Assembly: GCF_019670005.1 (NCBI RefSeq) | Contig: NZ_AP019783.1 | Span: 3,064,150-3,128,149 of the forward strand | Length of the DNA stretch: 64,000 nucleotides | From: Methylomagnum ishizawai | GTDB lineage: Bacteria; Pseudomonadota; Gammaproteobacteria; Methylococcales; Methylococcaceae | Direction: 5' to 3' | Part shown: positions 36,912 through 47,257 of the stretch, piece after piece | Layout of the letters: every line of letters starts with the position of its first letter | Numbering within the stretch: the first letter of the stretch is position 1 | The notes under the pieces: model-generated | Told to the model about the DNA's origin: nothing | Databases searched by the model: none | What the model saw: only the letters and a program-made list of their open reading frames with translations | Position numbers and translations under genes: made by a program

Positions 36912-37646
36912 TCAGCATTCGCCGCGCTGCCTACGCTTTTCGCCACAACCGCGATGATGTTCGCCCCCGCCGTTCCATTGTGGTTGCGGCTGGGGCGGAC
37001 GCTGGGCCTGATGTTCCTGTACCCGCGCCTGCCAATGCGCTTGCTGCCGCGCCAAGCGGGCCTGTTCCCCGGCTTCGCGCTGGCGTAGATGGTCCTGCTT
37101 GGCCTCGAAGCGCCGTTCTAGCCTTTGGGTCGCGAAATCCCGATACTGTTGGAATTGCTGGCGCTCGGCCTCCAAAGCCGATGGGGGGGCTTGGTGGTGC
37201 CGTAGGTATCCCAGCCTCCGCTCTTCGGCCCGGTCCAGCCGATGATCCAAGCGCTGCTCCCGCTGCTGTTGGCGCTGGTCGAGGTGCTGGCTTTGCTGTT
37301 GGTATTGCCGCCGGTCGTGGCGCATTTCCCGTTCCACCGCATCCAGCCTTTGCCGGGCCGTGGGTGGTTGCGGCGGCGGCGGTGTCCGCCGCCATTCGCG
37401 CCGGCCATGATCCTCATGGTCGCCGTGGTATCGCCTTTCCTCGTAATATCCAGCATTGGGATAGGCATATCCGGCCGGGGCCGAATAAACCGGATACCCG
37501 GAATAACCAGGATAACTTTGGGTTTCATAATAGCCACCCGGATAGGCCCGCCGCGCCCCATAGCCACCGCCGCCATACTCGGCGCAACCGGAAGCCATCA
37601 AGGCCAGCGCGGGCAGGACCAGAAAACACAGGACCGGGGGTTTCAT
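36912..37646 (-). CDS. Gln/Arg-rich lipoprotein with coiled coil
   Basis: A 244-residue protein with a lipobox (LMASGC, Cys about residue 21). A Gly/Tyr/Pro-rich linker (about 22-85) is followed by a long Gln/Arg-rich alpha-helical region (about 95-215), probably coiled coil, and a His/Cys tail (HHRGCGEKRRQRGEC). The layout suggests a periplasmic spacer or surface-linked protein. Low complexity makes homology uninformative. Convergent with the SDR gene (7-bp gap). Confidence 0.7.
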   Translation of the reverse strand: MKPPVLCFLVLPALALMASGCAEYGGGGYGARRAYPGGYYETQSYPGYSGYPVYSAPAGYAYPNAGYYEERRYHGDHEDHGRREWRRTPPPPQPPTARQRLDAVEREMRHDRRQYQQQSQHLDQRQQQREQRLDHRLDRAEERRLGYLRHHQAPPSALEAERQQFQQYRDFATQRLERRFEAKQDHLRQREAGEQARLARQQAHWQARVQEHQAQRPPQPQPQWNGGGEHHRGCGEKRRQRGEC

Positions 37647-37746
37647 GACGATTGCTCTTGATAGGTGTGGTGGAAAAAGCCGGACATTGGCGCTACCGCA
37701 CGCACATTTATACTTGCCTCGGCTGAACCCAGGCTGAAGCCTTGCC

Positions 37747-38469
37747 ATGGAAACAATCCCCATGCCCCGCACCCCTTTCCCTGGATTGGCGCTCGCCCTT
37801 CCACTCATGGCGGCGACCTGCCATGCCGATGGTGGACTGACGCCCGCAGAGATCGAATACCTACGCCACCGCGCCCAAGCCGGCATGGCCACGACGCTCA
37901 ATGTGGACATCCCGGAACAGCGCGTCCGTCTGGAACAGCCCAGCCGGCCCATCGCGCCGGACAGCCCGGAACTGCCCGCCTTGATCGCCGATATGCGCGG
38001 CACGGTCACAGCCATGCACGGCATGGGTTTGGCGGCGGTCCAGATCGGCGTTCCGGTCAGGGTCGCGCTGCTGCGGCGCGAAGCCGGTGGGGAATTCCAA
38101 GCCTTCCTCAATCCCCGGCGCATCGCCGCCTCGGCCCAACGCCTTGGTGCCTGGGAGCGCTGTTTATCCGTGCCTTGGGGCTACCGCTACACCGATAGAC
38201 CGGCAAAAATCACCCTCCGCTATCAAACCCCGGACGGCGCGGAACACCGCGAAACCCTCGCCGATGGCGAGGCCGTGGTGTTCCAACAGGAACTCGACCA
38301 TCTCGACGGCAAGCTCCTGAGCAGCGGCCACGATCCGCGTTGGTTCATCCCGGAGGATGGGATGGCCGGTTTCCTGGCCGAGGTGGGCTGTGCCGACCTG
38401 GAACGCGCCGCTTGCCGGGCACGAACCAAAGCGCATTGGGAAACACGGGCCAAGGCGGTCCGGCCCTGA
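37747..38469 (+). CDS. exported peptide deformylase-like protein with altered metal site
   Basis: A 240-residue deformylase-fold protein. Motif 1 is GMGLAAVQ (92-99, intact), motif 2 is ERCLS (137-141, metal Cys139 intact), and motif 3, normally QHExDH, reads QQELDH (180-185), so the first zinc His (position 181) is Gln. The N terminus is signal-like (PGLALALPLMAATCHA), predicting export. Ordinary Def is cytosolic and acts on N-formylmethionine, so this is not the housekeeping enzyme. Possibly an inactive or repurposed homologue. Confidence 0.8.
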   Translation: METIPMPRTPFPGLALALPLMAATCHADGGLTPAEIEYLRHRAQAGMATTLNVDIPEQRVRLEQPSRPIAPDSPELPALIADMRGTVTAMHGMGLAAVQIGVPVRVALLRREAGGEFQAFLNPRRIAASAQRLGAWERCLSVPWGYRYTDRPAKITLRYQTPDGAEHRETLADGEAVVFQQELDHLDGKLLSSGHDPRWFIPEDGMAGFLAEVGCADLERAACRARTKAHWETRAKAVRP

Positions 38470-38873
38470 TGGAGCCCTGCCCGGACTTCCGCCACCAGTC
38501 CCCCTATCCTTTTGCAAGGCTTGACACCGGCGCGAACCTATTGGGTACGGGTCCGGGAAAAATAGGGTTTGGATGGAAGCGGTGAATGTGATTGTGGTTT
38601 TAAAATAGCCCACTGATACGATAAAAGCGAGTAGAATGACCCTATCACGCCCACCATCTCCAAGCCTCGTGGTGGGCCGGGAATACCAGTCCACCCTGCT
38701 TGCTGGATGGCGAAAAGCCGGGGAGGAAACTGCCCGACTTCCTGAGGTTTATGGCAACGCGGTAAACATAGTAGCCCTTGGCCAGCCGCGACCAGGCCAT
38801 ACCCAAAGCCCAACAGCCCTGCCAAAGCCCGGCCCACTCATCGGGCCAATCCTTATAATCCCCCGAGTATTCC
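38470..38873. other. 404-bp gap without a convincing gene
   Basis: Short frames exist on both strands (for example 38645-38875 minus) but none shows a recognised domain, good start site or codon bias. It lies between the deformylase-like gene and the transglutaminase. It should hold the latter's promoter; I see no clear elements. Confidence 0.45.
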
Positions 38874-39731
38874 ATGTTTATTAGAATCGGTTTCGATATC
38901 GCCTATTCGTTTCCCCAGCCCACAGAAATGATCCTGATGCTCTACACGCATCCCGAGCGGTCGTCGTTTTTAATGATGCCCGAGCGCTTGAGCAGCGATC
39001 CCGCCATCACTATCGAGGAATTCACAGACATCTATGGGAACCGGTGCGCACGGGCCTTCTGTCCCGGCGGGCGCTTGCATCTCAAGAACGATACCATCGT
39101 GGTGGATGGCGGTTTACCGGATATCCTGAAACCGGAGGCCCGTCAACATACCATCCACGAACTTCCGACCGATACCCTGCTTTATCTGCTGGGCAGCCGT
39201 TATTGCGAGATCGAGAAATTATCGGATGTCGCCTGGGAGCTTTTCGGACATGGGCCGACAGGATGGGGACGGGTGCAGGCTATTTGCAACTGGGTACATA
39301 ACCACGTCACCTTCGCCCACGAAGCCGCCCGCTGCGACCGCACCGCCTATGATACCTTCAAGGACCAAAGGGGGGTATGCCGGGATTATACCCATCTCGC
39401 CATCACCTTCTGCCGATGCATGGGCATTCCCGCCCGTTATGCCACCGGTTATCTTGGCGATATTCACGTGCCGGTGGTCCCGCCCATGGATTTCAGTGCC
39501 TGGTTCGAGGTGTTTCTGGAAGGGGAATGGCATACTTTCGACTCCCGCAACAATACTCCCCGCGTGGGGCGGGTTTTGATGGCCCGGGGCCGGGATGCCG
39601 CCGATGTCGCCCTGACCACGAGCTTTGGTAAGCACATCCTGGAAAAATTCGACATCTGGGCTTACGAACTCTCCCGCCCGGAGGTCGCGAAAGCCCTCCA
39701 GGACCGATCCGCACGCCCCGGTTCGCCGTAG
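38874..39731 (+). CDS. transglutaminase-like family protein
   Basis: A 285-residue protein with the transglutaminase/protease core: catalytic Cys in RGVCRDYTHLAITFCR (about residue 167), and His and Asp in WHTFDSRNN (about 220-225). The N-terminal 110 residues form a beta-rich domain typical of bacterial transglutaminase-like proteins. It may hydrolyse or cross-link peptides. No signal peptide. This family is often seen with Anbu, but the Anbu gene here is about 29 kb away. Start at 38874 is the only reasonable ATG. Confidence 0.88.
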   Translation: MFIRIGFDIAYSFPQPTEMILMLYTHPERSSFLMMPERLSSDPAITIEEFTDIYGNRCARAFCPGGRLHLKNDTIVVDGGLPDILKPEARQHTIHELPTDTLLYLLGSRYCEIEKLSDVAWELFGHGPTGWGRVQAICNWVHNHVTFAHEAARCDRTAYDTFKDQRGVCRDYTHLAITFCRCMGIPARYATGYLGDIHVPVVPPMDFSAWFEVFLEGEWHTFDSRNNTPRVGRVLMARGRDAADVALTTSFGKHILEKFDIWAYELSRPEVAKALQDRSARPGSP

Positions 39732-39882
39732 ATCAAGCCCGCCGCGCAGCATCATCGGATGCGGTCAGGGTGGGCATGGGTACATGCCCACCATTGCCCA
39801 CCGCCCCGCCTCCCCCAAAAAGCCCGCTTTTGCTTTAGAATGCCCGCCTTCTCCTTCACCGGATCGTCACGCCAGAACACCC

Positions 39883-40113
39883 ATGACCCCATCCCAAAGC
39901 CGCGCCGCCCTCGCCGCCGCCCTCGGCCTCTCGGCCCTGCTGGCCCAAGGCTGCGGACAAAAAGGGCCGCTCTACCTGGAACGTCCCCCGCCACGCCAAC
40001 CCGTGGCCGCCAAGCCCAAGAAAACCACGCCCTCCCCCGCTCCGGCCACCAGCCAAAAGCCGGATCAACCGGACACCGTGGAACAATCCTTCCCGCAACA
40101 AGAACAATTCTGA
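39883..40113 (+). CDS. lptM: LPS translocon maturation chaperone LptM (YifL-type lipoprotein)
   Basis: A 76-residue lipoprotein with a signal peptide and lipobox ending in Cys (AQGC, about residue 22), followed at once by the hallmark GQKGPLYL, then a Pro/Lys/Ser tail. LptM helps the LptD/LptE outer-membrane translocon mature. It directly precedes lysA, as in many gammaproteobacteria, and its TGA overlaps the lysA ATG (TGATG). Confidence 0.9.
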   Translation: MTPSQSRAALAAALGLSALLAQGCGQKGPLYLERPPPRQPVAAKPKKTTPSPAPATSQKPDQPDTVEQSFPQQEQF

Positions 40114-41360
40114 TGGACCATTTCGAATACCGCGACGGCGAACTCCACGCCGAATCCGTGCCGCTCCGCGCCATCGCCGAGCGTTTCGGCACCCCCTGCT
40201 ATATCTATTCCCGCGCCACCCTGGAACGCCATTGGCGGGCCTTCGACCGGGCTTTCGGCGAGCGCCCGCATCTGGTGTGCTACGCGGTCAAGGCCAATTC
40301 CAACCTCGCCGTGTTGAACGTGCTGGCGAAACTGGGCTCGGGCTTCGATATCGTCTCGGTCGGCGAATTGGAACGGGTGTTGGCGGCGGGCGGCGACCCG
40401 GCCAAGGTGGTGTTTTCCGGCGTGGGCAAGCGCGAGGACGAATTGCGCCGGGCGCTACAAGTGGGCATCCGCTGCTTCAATGTCGAAGTGCCGGGCGAAC
40501 TCGACCGCCTCGACCGCATCGCCGGGGAACTGGGCGTGAAAGCCCCCATCTCCCTGCGCGTCAACCCGGACGTGGACGCCAAGACCCACCCCTATATCTC
40601 CACCGGACTCAAGGAAAACAAATTCGGCATCGATATCGAAGAAGCCCGCGCGTGCTACCGCCACGCCGCCCGCCTGCCGAATCTCGAAGTGGTCGGCATC
40701 GATTGCCACATCGGCTCGCAATTGACCGAGGTCGAGCCCTTCATCGACGCCCTGGCGCGGGTGCTGCGGCTGGCCGAGCAATTGCGCGGGGACGGCATCG
40801 CCATCCATCACCTCGATATCGGCGGCGGCCTCGGCATCCGCTATAGCGACGAGCGCCCGCCGGAACCTTCCGACTACGCCTCCGCCCTGTCCGAACTCCT
40901 GGCCGGGACCGATTACGAAATCCTGATGGAACCGGGCCGCGCCATCGTCGGCAATGCCGGCGTGTTGCTGACGAAGGTGGAATATCTCAAATCCAACCGC
41001 TTCAAAAACTTCGCCATCGTCGATGCGGCCATGAACGATTTGATCCGCCCGGCCCTGTACGATGCCTATCAAACCATCCTGCCGGTAAAGCCCACGGACG
41101 CGGTCCCGGCCCAGGTCTACGACATCGTGGGTCCGGTCTGCGAAACCGGCGACTTCCTGGGCAAGGAACGCGAGTTGGCGATCCGGGAAGGCGATTTGCT
41201 GGCGGTGCGCTCGGCGGGGGCCTATGGCTCCAGCATGGGTTCCAATTACAACTCGCGGCCCCGCCCGCCCGAAGTATTGGTCGATGGCGGGCAAGCCATC
41301 CTGGTCCGCCAGCGGGAAACCCTGGCCGACCTGTTCCGCGATGAAATCCTGCCCGGCTGA
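40113..41360 (+). CDS. lysA: diaminopimelate decarboxylase
   Basis: A 415-residue PLP-dependent enzyme that makes L-lysine from meso-diaminopimelate. PLP lysine in CYAVKANSN (about residue 58), glycine-rich phosphate loop LDIGGGLGI, substrate/PLP region [11 protein letters not shown] and the catalytic Cys in PVCETGDFL. The C-terminal [10 protein letters not shown] is family-typical. ATG 40113 overlaps the lptM stop, so translation is coupled. Second gene of the lysine/peptidoglycan precursor block. Confidence 0.97.
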   Translation: MDHFEYRDGELHAESVPLRAIAERFGTPCYIYSRATLERHWRAFDRAFGERPHLVCYAVKANSNLAVLNVLAKLGSGFDIVSVGELERVLAAGGDPAKVVFSGVGKREDELRRALQVGIRCFNVEVPGELDRLDRIAGELGVKAPISLRVNPDVDAKTHPYISTGLKENKFGIDIEEARACYRHAARLPNLEVVGIDCHIGSQLTEVEPFIDALARVLRLAEQLRGDGIAIHHLDIGGGLGIRYSDERPPEPSDYASALSELLAGTDYEILMEPGRAIVGNAGVLLTKVEYLKSNRFKNFAIVDAAMNDLIRPALYDAYQTILPVKPTDAVPAQVYDIVGPVCETGDFLGKERELAIREGDLLAVRSAGAYGSSMGSNYNSRPRPPEVLVDGGQAILVRQRETLADLFRDEILPG

Positions 41361-41370
41361 AGCGAATCCT

Positions 41371-42195
41371 ATGAAATTCACCAAAATGCAGGGCTTGGGC
41401 AACGACTTCGTGGTGATCGACGCCGTGCGCCAAGCCGTGGACCTCTCGCCCGCACGGATGCGCTTCCTGGCCGACCGCCATTTCGGCATCGGCTGCGACC
41501 AAATCCTCGTCGTCGAACCTGCCCAAAGCCCCGACGCCGATTTCCGCTACCGCATCTTCAACGCCGATGGCGGCGAAGTCGCCCAATGCGGCAACGGGGC
41601 GCGGTGTTTCGCCCGCTTCGTGCTGGACCAGGGCCTGTGCGATAAGGACGAAATCCGGGTCGATACCCAGGCGGGCCGCTTGATCCTGCGTCCGCGCCCG
41701 GACGGCTCGGTCACGGTGGACATGGGCGTACCGCGCCACGCCCCGGCCCAAATCCCCTTGCGGGCGGAAACCGAAGCCTTGGCCTATCCGGTCGAGATCG
41801 ACGGCACGGTTTGGGAATTCGGCGCGGTGTCGATGGGCAATCCCCATGCCGTGCTGCGGGTGGAGAGCGTGGACAGCGCCCCGGTCGCGGCCTTGGGTCC
41901 GCGCCTGGAAAGCCATCCCCTGTTCCCGGAACGGGCCAATATCGGCTTCATGGAAATCGTGGAGCGGAGCCACATCCGCCTGCGGGTGTTCGAGCGCGGT
42001 TCGGGGGAAACCCTGGCTTGCGGCAGCGGCGCCTGCGGAGCCGTGGTGGTGGGAATGGAGCGCGCTTGGCTGGACAGCCCGGTGCGGGTCGATCTTCCCG
42101 GCGGGGCGTTGGACATCGCCTGGGCGGGCCGGGGTTCGCCGGTGCTGATGAGCGGCCCGGCGGTCGCCGTATTCGAGGGGGAAATCCCCGCATGA
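41371..42195 (+). CDS. dapF: diaminopimelate epimerase
   Basis: A 274-residue enzyme that interconverts LL- and meso-diaminopimelate for lysine and peptidoglycan. The two catalytic Cys lie in AQCGNGARC (about residue 73) and ACGSGACG (about residue 217). The N terminus [13 protein letters not shown] is typical. It follows lysA by 10 bp and overlaps the DUF484 start by 4 bases (ATGA). Confidence 0.98.
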   Translation: MKFTKMQGLGNDFVVIDAVRQAVDLSPARMRFLADRHFGIGCDQILVVEPAQSPDADFRYRIFNADGGEVAQCGNGARCFARFVLDQGLCDKDEIRVDTQAGRLILRPRPDGSVTVDMGVPRHAPAQIPLRAETEALAYPVEIDGTVWEFGAVSMGNPHAVLRVESVDSAPVAALGPRLESHPLFPERANIGFMEIVERSHIRLRVFERGSGETLACGSGACGAVVVGMERAWLDSPVRVDLPGGALDIAWAGRGSPVLMSGPAVAVFEGEIPA

Positions 42196-42881
42196 GCGCC
42201 GAAACCGCCAAACGCAAGGAAAGAATCCGAACCACCGCCCGCGAGGTGGAAGCCTATCTCCAAAAGCATCCCGAGTTCTTCAAACACCATCTGACCTTGC
42301 TGGAAAGCCTGAAAATCCCCCATCCCTGCGGGGAGGCCGTGTCGCTCATCACCCGGCAAATCCAAATCCTTAGGGAACGCGACCAGCGCTTGCAGCAGCA
42401 AATGGCCGAAATCCTGCATGTCGCCCGCGACAACGAAGTCCTGCGCGAACGCCTCCACCGCCTGACCCTGACCTTGATCGACGCCCGCGGCCTGGAGGAC
42501 GCCCTGGCCGGGCTGAAATGGGGTTTGCACGAATATTTCCAGGCCGATTTCGTGGCGGTCCGTATCGCCAACCCCGCATTCGACAGCCCCATCGCCGACC
42601 TCGCGCTCTCCGGCGACACGCCCTTATGGACCCCGGCGCTGGAGGATGGCGAACCCCATTGCCTCGGCCTCGCTCCGCACGAGGGCGGATCGTTGTTCGG
42701 CGCCCATGGCGGGGAAGCGGCCTCCTGCGCCTTCGTGCCCTTGCGCCATGCCGGTTTCAAGGGCGTGCTGGCCATCGGCAGCCGCGACCCCCAGCGCTAT
42801 CAACCGGGTATGGGTTCGTTCTTCCTGGCCCAGATGGGCGAGATCGTCTCGGCCCGGCTGGCCGCGTTGATCCTGGATTGA
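42192..42881 (+). CDS. DUF484 family protein
   Basis: A 229-residue GAF-like protein of the DUF484 family: N-terminal helix ([22 protein letters not shown]), a coiled coil ([21 protein letters not shown]) and a C-terminal domain with [21 protein letters not shown]. It commonly sits between dapF and xerC, and its role is unknown. The start overlaps dapF and the stop is 6 bp before xerC. Confidence 0.93.
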   Translation: MSAETAKRKERIRTTAREVEAYLQKHPEFFKHHLTLLESLKIPHPCGEAVSLITRQIQILRERDQRLQQQMAEILHVARDNEVLRERLHRLTLTLIDARGLEDALAGLKWGLHEYFQADFVAVRIANPAFDSPIADLALSGDTPLWTPALEDGEPHCLGLAPHEGGSLFGAHGGEAASCAFVPLRHAGFKGVLAIGSRDPQRYQPGMGSFFLAQMGEIVSARLAALILD

Positions 42882-42887
42882 AACCCG

Positions 42888-43814
42888 ATGGACGCCCTGG
42901 CGGACCGGCAAGTCGCGGCTTTCCTCGATAGCCTGAGGTTCCAGCGCCGCGCCTCGCCGCACACGGTCGAGGGCTATGCCCACGACCTCGCGCGCCTGCG
43001 GGAATACTGCGCGGGCAAGGACATCGCCGATTGGACCCGGTTGGAACCCGCCCAGCTCCGCGAGCATATCGCCCTGCGCCACCGCGACGACATCGCCAGC
43101 CGCAGCCTGCAACGGGAACTGTCGGCGATCCGGGGCTTCTTCGCCTTCCTGGTCAAACGCGGCGAGGCCAAGCGCAACCCGGCCCAGGGCATCCGCGCCC
43201 CCAAAGCCCCCAAGACACTCCCCAAGCCCCTGGACGCGGACCAACTCACCGGACTCCTGGACGCGCCCGCCGAGGACGTACTGGATATCCGCGATCTGGC
43301 GATGTGGGAATTGTTCTATTCCTCCGGCCTGCGCCTGTCCGAATTGACCGGGTTGGACCTGTACGATGTGGACCGGCACGCGGGCCAAGTGCTGATCCGG
43401 CATGGCAAGGGCGATAAATCGCGGATGGTGCCGGTGGGCGGTCCGGCCCTCGCCGCCCTGGAACGCTGGCTGGACCTCCGTCCCGCCTATGCCGATGCCA
43501 AGGCAACCGCCTTGTTCGTCAGCCGGTTGGGGCGGCGCATCTCGGTGCGCACGGTCCAGGTCCGCCTGGACCGCTGGCAGTTCCGGCAGGGTTTTCCCGA
43601 ACACCTGCATCCGCACCGCCTGCGCCACTCCTTCGCCAGCCATCTGTTGGAAGCCAGCGGCGATTTGCGGGCGGTGCAGGAATTGCTCGGCCACGCCAAT
43701 CTCGCCACCACCCAGGTCTACACCCATCTCGATTTCCAGCATTTGGCCGGCGTCTATGACCAGGCCCATCCCCGCGCCCGCAAGAAAAACCGTGCCAAGG
43801 ACGGCCAAGGCTAA
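42888..43814 (+). CDS. xerC: tyrosine recombinase XerC
   Basis: A 308-residue site-specific recombinase that resolves chromosome dimers at dif with XerD and FtsK. The N-terminal SAM-like DNA-binding domain spans about 1-90. The catalytic residues are Arg in SSGLRLSEL, Lys in HGKGDKSR, HxxR in [10 protein letters not shown], His in LLGHANLAT and nucleophile Tyr in TTQVYTHL. The dapF-DUF484-xerC order supports the XerC identity. Confidence 0.96.
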   Translation: MDALADRQVAAFLDSLRFQRRASPHTVEGYAHDLARLREYCAGKDIADWTRLEPAQLREHIALRHRDDIASRSLQRELSAIRGFFAFLVKRGEAKRNPAQGIRAPKAPKTLPKPLDADQLTGLLDAPAEDVLDIRDLAMWELFYSSGLRLSELTGLDLYDVDRHAGQVLIRHGKGDKSRMVPVGGPALAALERWLDLRPAYADAKATALFVSRLGRRISVRTVQVRLDRWQFRQGFPEHLHPHRLRHSFASHLLEASGDLRAVQELLGHANLATTQVYTHLDFQHLAGVYDQAHPRARKKNRAKDGQG

Positions 43815-43877
43815 CGGACCCCGCCCGCTTTTAAGTTATAATCGCCCACTTCGGGAAACCGCCACCAGGACGCCACC

Positions 43878-44918
43878 ATGTCAGCGCCAGCAGAGCATGT
43901 CGATCAGCAGCCCTCCCCCGCCCCTTCCGCCACCGCCGGCACCAAGGGTATTTTCGGTGCCAAGAGCTTCCGCGAACGGGGCACGGCCTGGAAGGTCGGC
44001 ATTTTCTTCGGCGTGGTGGGACTGGTCATGCTCGGCATCTCCTGGTATTGGAGCCGGGAGCCGGCCCGGTTCGACGTGGTCGAGGTCGCGGCCGAAGCGG
44101 CCAATATCAAGAATCCCAAGGAATTGCCCTTGGGCTATACCTATTCCACCGCCTTGATCGAGATCGCCGACACCGTGCTGCACAAGCCGGGCGGCTTCCT
44201 GACCAACGACGTGTTCCCGCCCAGCGTGATGCTGGACAACATCCCCAACTGGGAACTGGGTGCCCTAATCGCCCTGCGCGACGCCACCACCGCCCTGCGT
44301 AACAATATCTCCCGCTCCCAAACCCAATCCCGCGAAGACCCGGACCTCGCCAAGGGCGAACCGTTCTTCTATTTCGACCACAAATCCTGGCAATTGCCGT
44401 CCTCCGAATCGGAATACGAAAAAGGCGTGGAAGCGCTGGAAGGCTACCGGGAACGGCTGATGAAGCGCGACGCCAATTTCTACGCCCGCGCCGACAACCT
44501 GCGCCAATACCTGGAAATCCTGGAAAAGCGCATGGGCGACTACTCCAACCGCCTCAGCGCCAGCACCGCCGACGCCCCCGGCACCACCGAGGAACGCCGC
44601 CCCGGACTCACCAAGACCCCCTGGCTCAAGATCGACGACGTGTTCTTCGAGGCCCGCGGCTATTCCTGGGCCGCCATGCATGTGCTGAAAGCCATCGAAT
44701 TCGACTTCCGCGACATCCTGAGCAACAAGACCGCCCTGGTCTCCTTGCAGCAGATCATCCGCGAACTGGAGAACAGCCAGGCCAGCTATCTCAGCCCCGT
44801 CATCCTGAACGGCAGCGGTTTCGGCCTGTTCGCCAACTATTCGCTGACCCTGGCGAACTACATCGCCCGCGCCAACGCCGCCACCATCGACCTGCGCAGC
44901 CTGCTGCAACAAGGTTGA
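43878..44918 (+). CDS. DUF2333 inner-membrane protein
   Basis: A 346-residue protein with one N-terminal membrane helix (VGIFFGVVGLVMLGISWYW, about 40-58) and a large periplasmic helical domain typical of DUF2333 (PKELPLGYTYSTALIEIADTVL, GGFLTNDVFPPSVMLDNIPNWELG). Function unknown. An AT-rich -10-like TTATAAT sits about 40 bp upstream, and the gene is closed by a strong intrinsic terminator, so it looks monocistronic. Confidence 0.92.
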   Translation: MSAPAEHVDQQPSPAPSATAGTKGIFGAKSFRERGTAWKVGIFFGVVGLVMLGISWYWSREPARFDVVEVAAEAANIKNPKELPLGYTYSTALIEIADTVLHKPGGFLTNDVFPPSVMLDNIPNWELGALIALRDATTALRNNISRSQTQSREDPDLAKGEPFFYFDHKSWQLPSSESEYEKGVEALEGYRERLMKRDANFYARADNLRQYLEILEKRMGDYSNRLSASTADAPGTTEERRPGLTKTPWLKIDDVFFEARGYSWAAMHVLKAIEFDFRDILSNKTALVSLQQIIRELENSQASYLSPVILNGSGFGLFANYSLTLANYIARANAATIDLRSLLQQG

Positions 44919-44935
44919 TAGCCGGCCCACACGGC

Positions 44936-44964
44936 AAAGGCACCCCGGAAGGGGTGCCTTTTTT
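44936..44964 (+). terminator. strong intrinsic terminator after DUF2333 gene
   Basis: Stem AAAGGCACCCC / GGGGTGCCTTT with a GGAA loop, then T run to 44964. It lies 18 bp past the stop at 44918. Confidence 0.95.
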
Positions 44965-45278
44965 CATGCCCGCCCCCGGACACCGGCATTCCACGGCAAT
45001 CCCGGTATGCGGACCCCTGTAAAAAAGGCCGTGGTGGCCTCCGGGCCGTGCTTTCCGATCTTTCTGATATACTCAACCCAAAGATTCCAGGCATGGCCCT
45101 GGCTCTTCGCTAAAATACTATTTCCCCGCCGCCACGGGAACGCCCTGCCATGAAGGCGCGCCACAGCCCATCATCGCAACCCGCCGGATTGGGTAGGTAT
45201 CCACCCCACCCGCGACAATCCACTATCGCGGCCCCTCGAAACCCTCGACCACGCCCCCTAAAGCGAAAGGCTCCAAGC
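44965..45278. other. 314-bp gap upstream of the FkbM methyltransferase
   Basis: Non-coding apart from in-frame codons upstream of the FkbM start. A TATACT hexamer near 45067 could be a -10 element; the -35 match is poor. No repeats seen. Confidence 0.4.
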
Positions 45279-46061
45279 ATGTCCGAAGATACCAGAGAAA
45301 CCAAGCAAACCCTGCCGTCCCAAGAAGAGTTGCTGAAGCAGATATTGCAGCAAATCACCACCCTCAACGTACAGCAGAAATATCTGGCCATGGGACCGGA
45401 AAAGGTCCATGAATTCCTCTATTCCGACCAGATATTCAAAATGTATCTCCCGTTCGCGAATATCGACTTCATCCAGAACTTCATCCTGATGCGGAATACG
45501 TTCTACGAATTCCACCTGCTGCGCAAAGCCCAGGCCATGATCCCGCCGGGAGCCATCGTCGCCGACGTCGGCACCAATATCGGCAACCACACGGTCTATT
45601 TCTCCAAGGTTTGCCGGGCCGAACGGGTCTATTCCTTCGAGCCCCTGCACGAGACCTTCCGCATACTCCAACGCAATATCGCCCTGAACGAACTCACCAA
45701 CGTCACGGCCACCAACGCGGCCGTCGGGGAACGGCCCTGCCGCACCAATCTCGGCCGGTATAGCGCGGTCAATACCGGTGCCTCCTCGTTCCAGGTCGGC
45801 GACGACGGGGAATACGCGATGACCTCCCTCGACGCCATGAACCTGGAACGCCTGGATTTCCTGAAAATGGACGTGGAGGGGGGGCATGTGGCGGCGCTCA
45901 TGGGGGCCAAGGAAACCCTGGCACGGTGCCGCCCCATCATCTGGGTCGAACTCAGGAAGCCCATGAACGAATTCCCCTCCGGCGAGGCCGCTTTGAAAGC
46001 GCTGGGCTATCGTTTCGATCAGTCCTTGAGCCCGAACGACCATATTTTCCTGCCGGAATAA
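45279..46061 (+). CDS. FkbM family methyltransferase
   Basis: A 260-residue AdoMet-dependent methyltransferase. A coiled N-terminal segment (about 1-35) is followed by motif I VADVGTNIGNHTVYF (about 92-106), the acidic loop YSFEPLHETF and FLKMDVEGGHVAAL (about 192-205), the FkbM hallmark. FkbM enzymes methylate hydroxyl groups of glycans or secondary metabolites. No glycan cluster is adjacent, so the substrate is unknown. The ATG at 45279 is preferred to the frame start at 45150. Confidence 0.9.
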   Translation: MSEDTRETKQTLPSQEELLKQILQQITTLNVQQKYLAMGPEKVHEFLYSDQIFKMYLPFANIDFIQNFILMRNTFYEFHLLRKAQAMIPPGAIVADVGTNIGNHTVYFSKVCRAERVYSFEPLHETFRILQRNIALNELTNVTATNAAVGERPCRTNLGRYSAVNTGASSFQVGDDGEYAMTSLDAMNLERLDFLKMDVEGGHVAALMGAKETLARCRPIIWVELRKPMNEFPSGEAALKALGYRFDQSLSPNDHIFLPE

Positions 46062-46234
46062 ACCGGCCAGACCGCGCAGCCCCGCCTTCCCCCCAAGGCC
46101 GCGGCCGGGCCCGCCCATAGGCCCGGCCTCCCCCGCCAAGGCCGGGCCGGGGCCGCCATGAAACGTTGCATTGCCCCGGCAATCCCCCCGGAACCCCGTG
46201 GGCACGCCATAATCCCCGTTCTCAGGTTGCCAAC

Positions 46235-47254
46235 ATGAGGACACTTATGCTTATCGCCAAACCCTATCTCCTGTTCCTGGGCGACGCCGCCGATCCCCTG
46301 GCCGCGAAAACCGCCTATGGCGTGGCGCGTTGGCGCCCCGAGGATTGCGTGGGACAACTCAGGCTGCCGGGCTGCCAAGCCGATACCGGGCTGCCGGAGC
46401 TTTCGATAGAAGCGGCGGCCGCGCTCGGGGCGCGGACCTTGATCGTCGGGGTCGCCAACCGGGGCGGCAAGCTGGCGGCGGCATGGCTTCCCGAATTGCT
46501 GGCGGCCCTGCAAGCGGGAATGGACCTCGCCAACGGCCTGCACCAGCGGCTCGCCGATCTCCCGGAACTGGCGGCGGCGGCGGACATCCTGGACCGCCGC
46601 TTGATCGACGTGCGCCATCCTGGCGGAAGCTTCGAGGTCGGCACCGGCCAAAAACGTCCCGGCCAACGCCTGCTGACCGTGGGCACCGATTGCTCCACCG
46701 GCAAGATGTACACCACCCTGGCCCTGGAACGGGAAATGCGCGGGCGCGGCTTCGACGCCGATTTCCGCGCCACCGGGCAGACCGGCATCCTGATCGCGGG
46801 TGCCGGGGTGTGCGTGGACGCGGTGGTGGCGGATTTCATCTCGGGCGCGGTCGAGACGCTCTGCCCCGCCAATGCGCCGGACCATTGGGACTTGATCGAA
46901 GGCCAGGGTTCGCTGTTCCATCCTTCGTTCGCCGGGGTCAGCCTGGGACTGCTGCACGGGGCGCAGCCGGACGCGCTGGTGCTGTGCCACGAACCCACCC
47001 GCCCGCACATGCGCGGCGTGCCAGGCTATCCGCTGCCGGACCTGGCCGAATGCATCGCCGCCAACGAGGCCGCCGCCCGCCTCACCAATCCCAAGGCCCG
47101 CTGCATCGGGGTTTCCATCAACACCGCCCACCTCTCCACCGCCGCGGCCGGGCGGCTGCTGGAAGACACCCGGAACCGGCTGGGCCTGCCCTGTGTCGAT
47201 CCCTTGCGTACCGGGGTCGCCGCCCTGGTGGACCGTATCGCCGGGCTGGGCTGA
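46235..47254 (+). CDS. dgcN: DUF1611 protein, D-glutamate N-acetyltransferase (DgcN)
   Basis: A 339-residue protein of the DUF1611 family with a P-loop-like GTDCSTGKMYTTLAL (about 150-165) and a Rossmann-like N-terminal domain. DgcN acetylates D-glutamate and works with DgcA, an N-acetyl-D-glutamate racemase, to convert D-Glu into usable L-Glu derivatives. The next gene, 3 bp away, has the DgcA signature, which supports this assignment. The biochemical role is from family knowledge. Confidence 0.85.
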   Translation: MRTLMLIAKPYLLFLGDAADPLAAKTAYGVARWRPEDCVGQLRLPGCQADTGLPELSIEAAAALGARTLIVGVANRGGKLAAAWLPELLAALQAGMDLANGLHQRLADLPELAAAADILDRRLIDVRHPGGSFEVGTGQKRPGQRLLTVGTDCSTGKMYTTLALEREMRGRGFDADFRATGQTGILIAGAGVCVDAVVADFISGAVETLCPANAPDHWDLIEGQGSLFHPSFAGVSLGLLHGAQPDALVLCHEPTRPHMRGVPGYPLPDLAECIAANEAAARLTNPKARCIGVSINTAHLSTAAAGRLLEDTRNRLGLPCVDPLRTGVAALVDRIAGLG

Positions 47255-47257
47255 GCC

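Noticed and set aside
38538-38875. Small minus-strand frames in the gap before the transglutaminase
   Set aside because: No ribosome-binding site, domain or codon bias, and they overlap one another in different frames.
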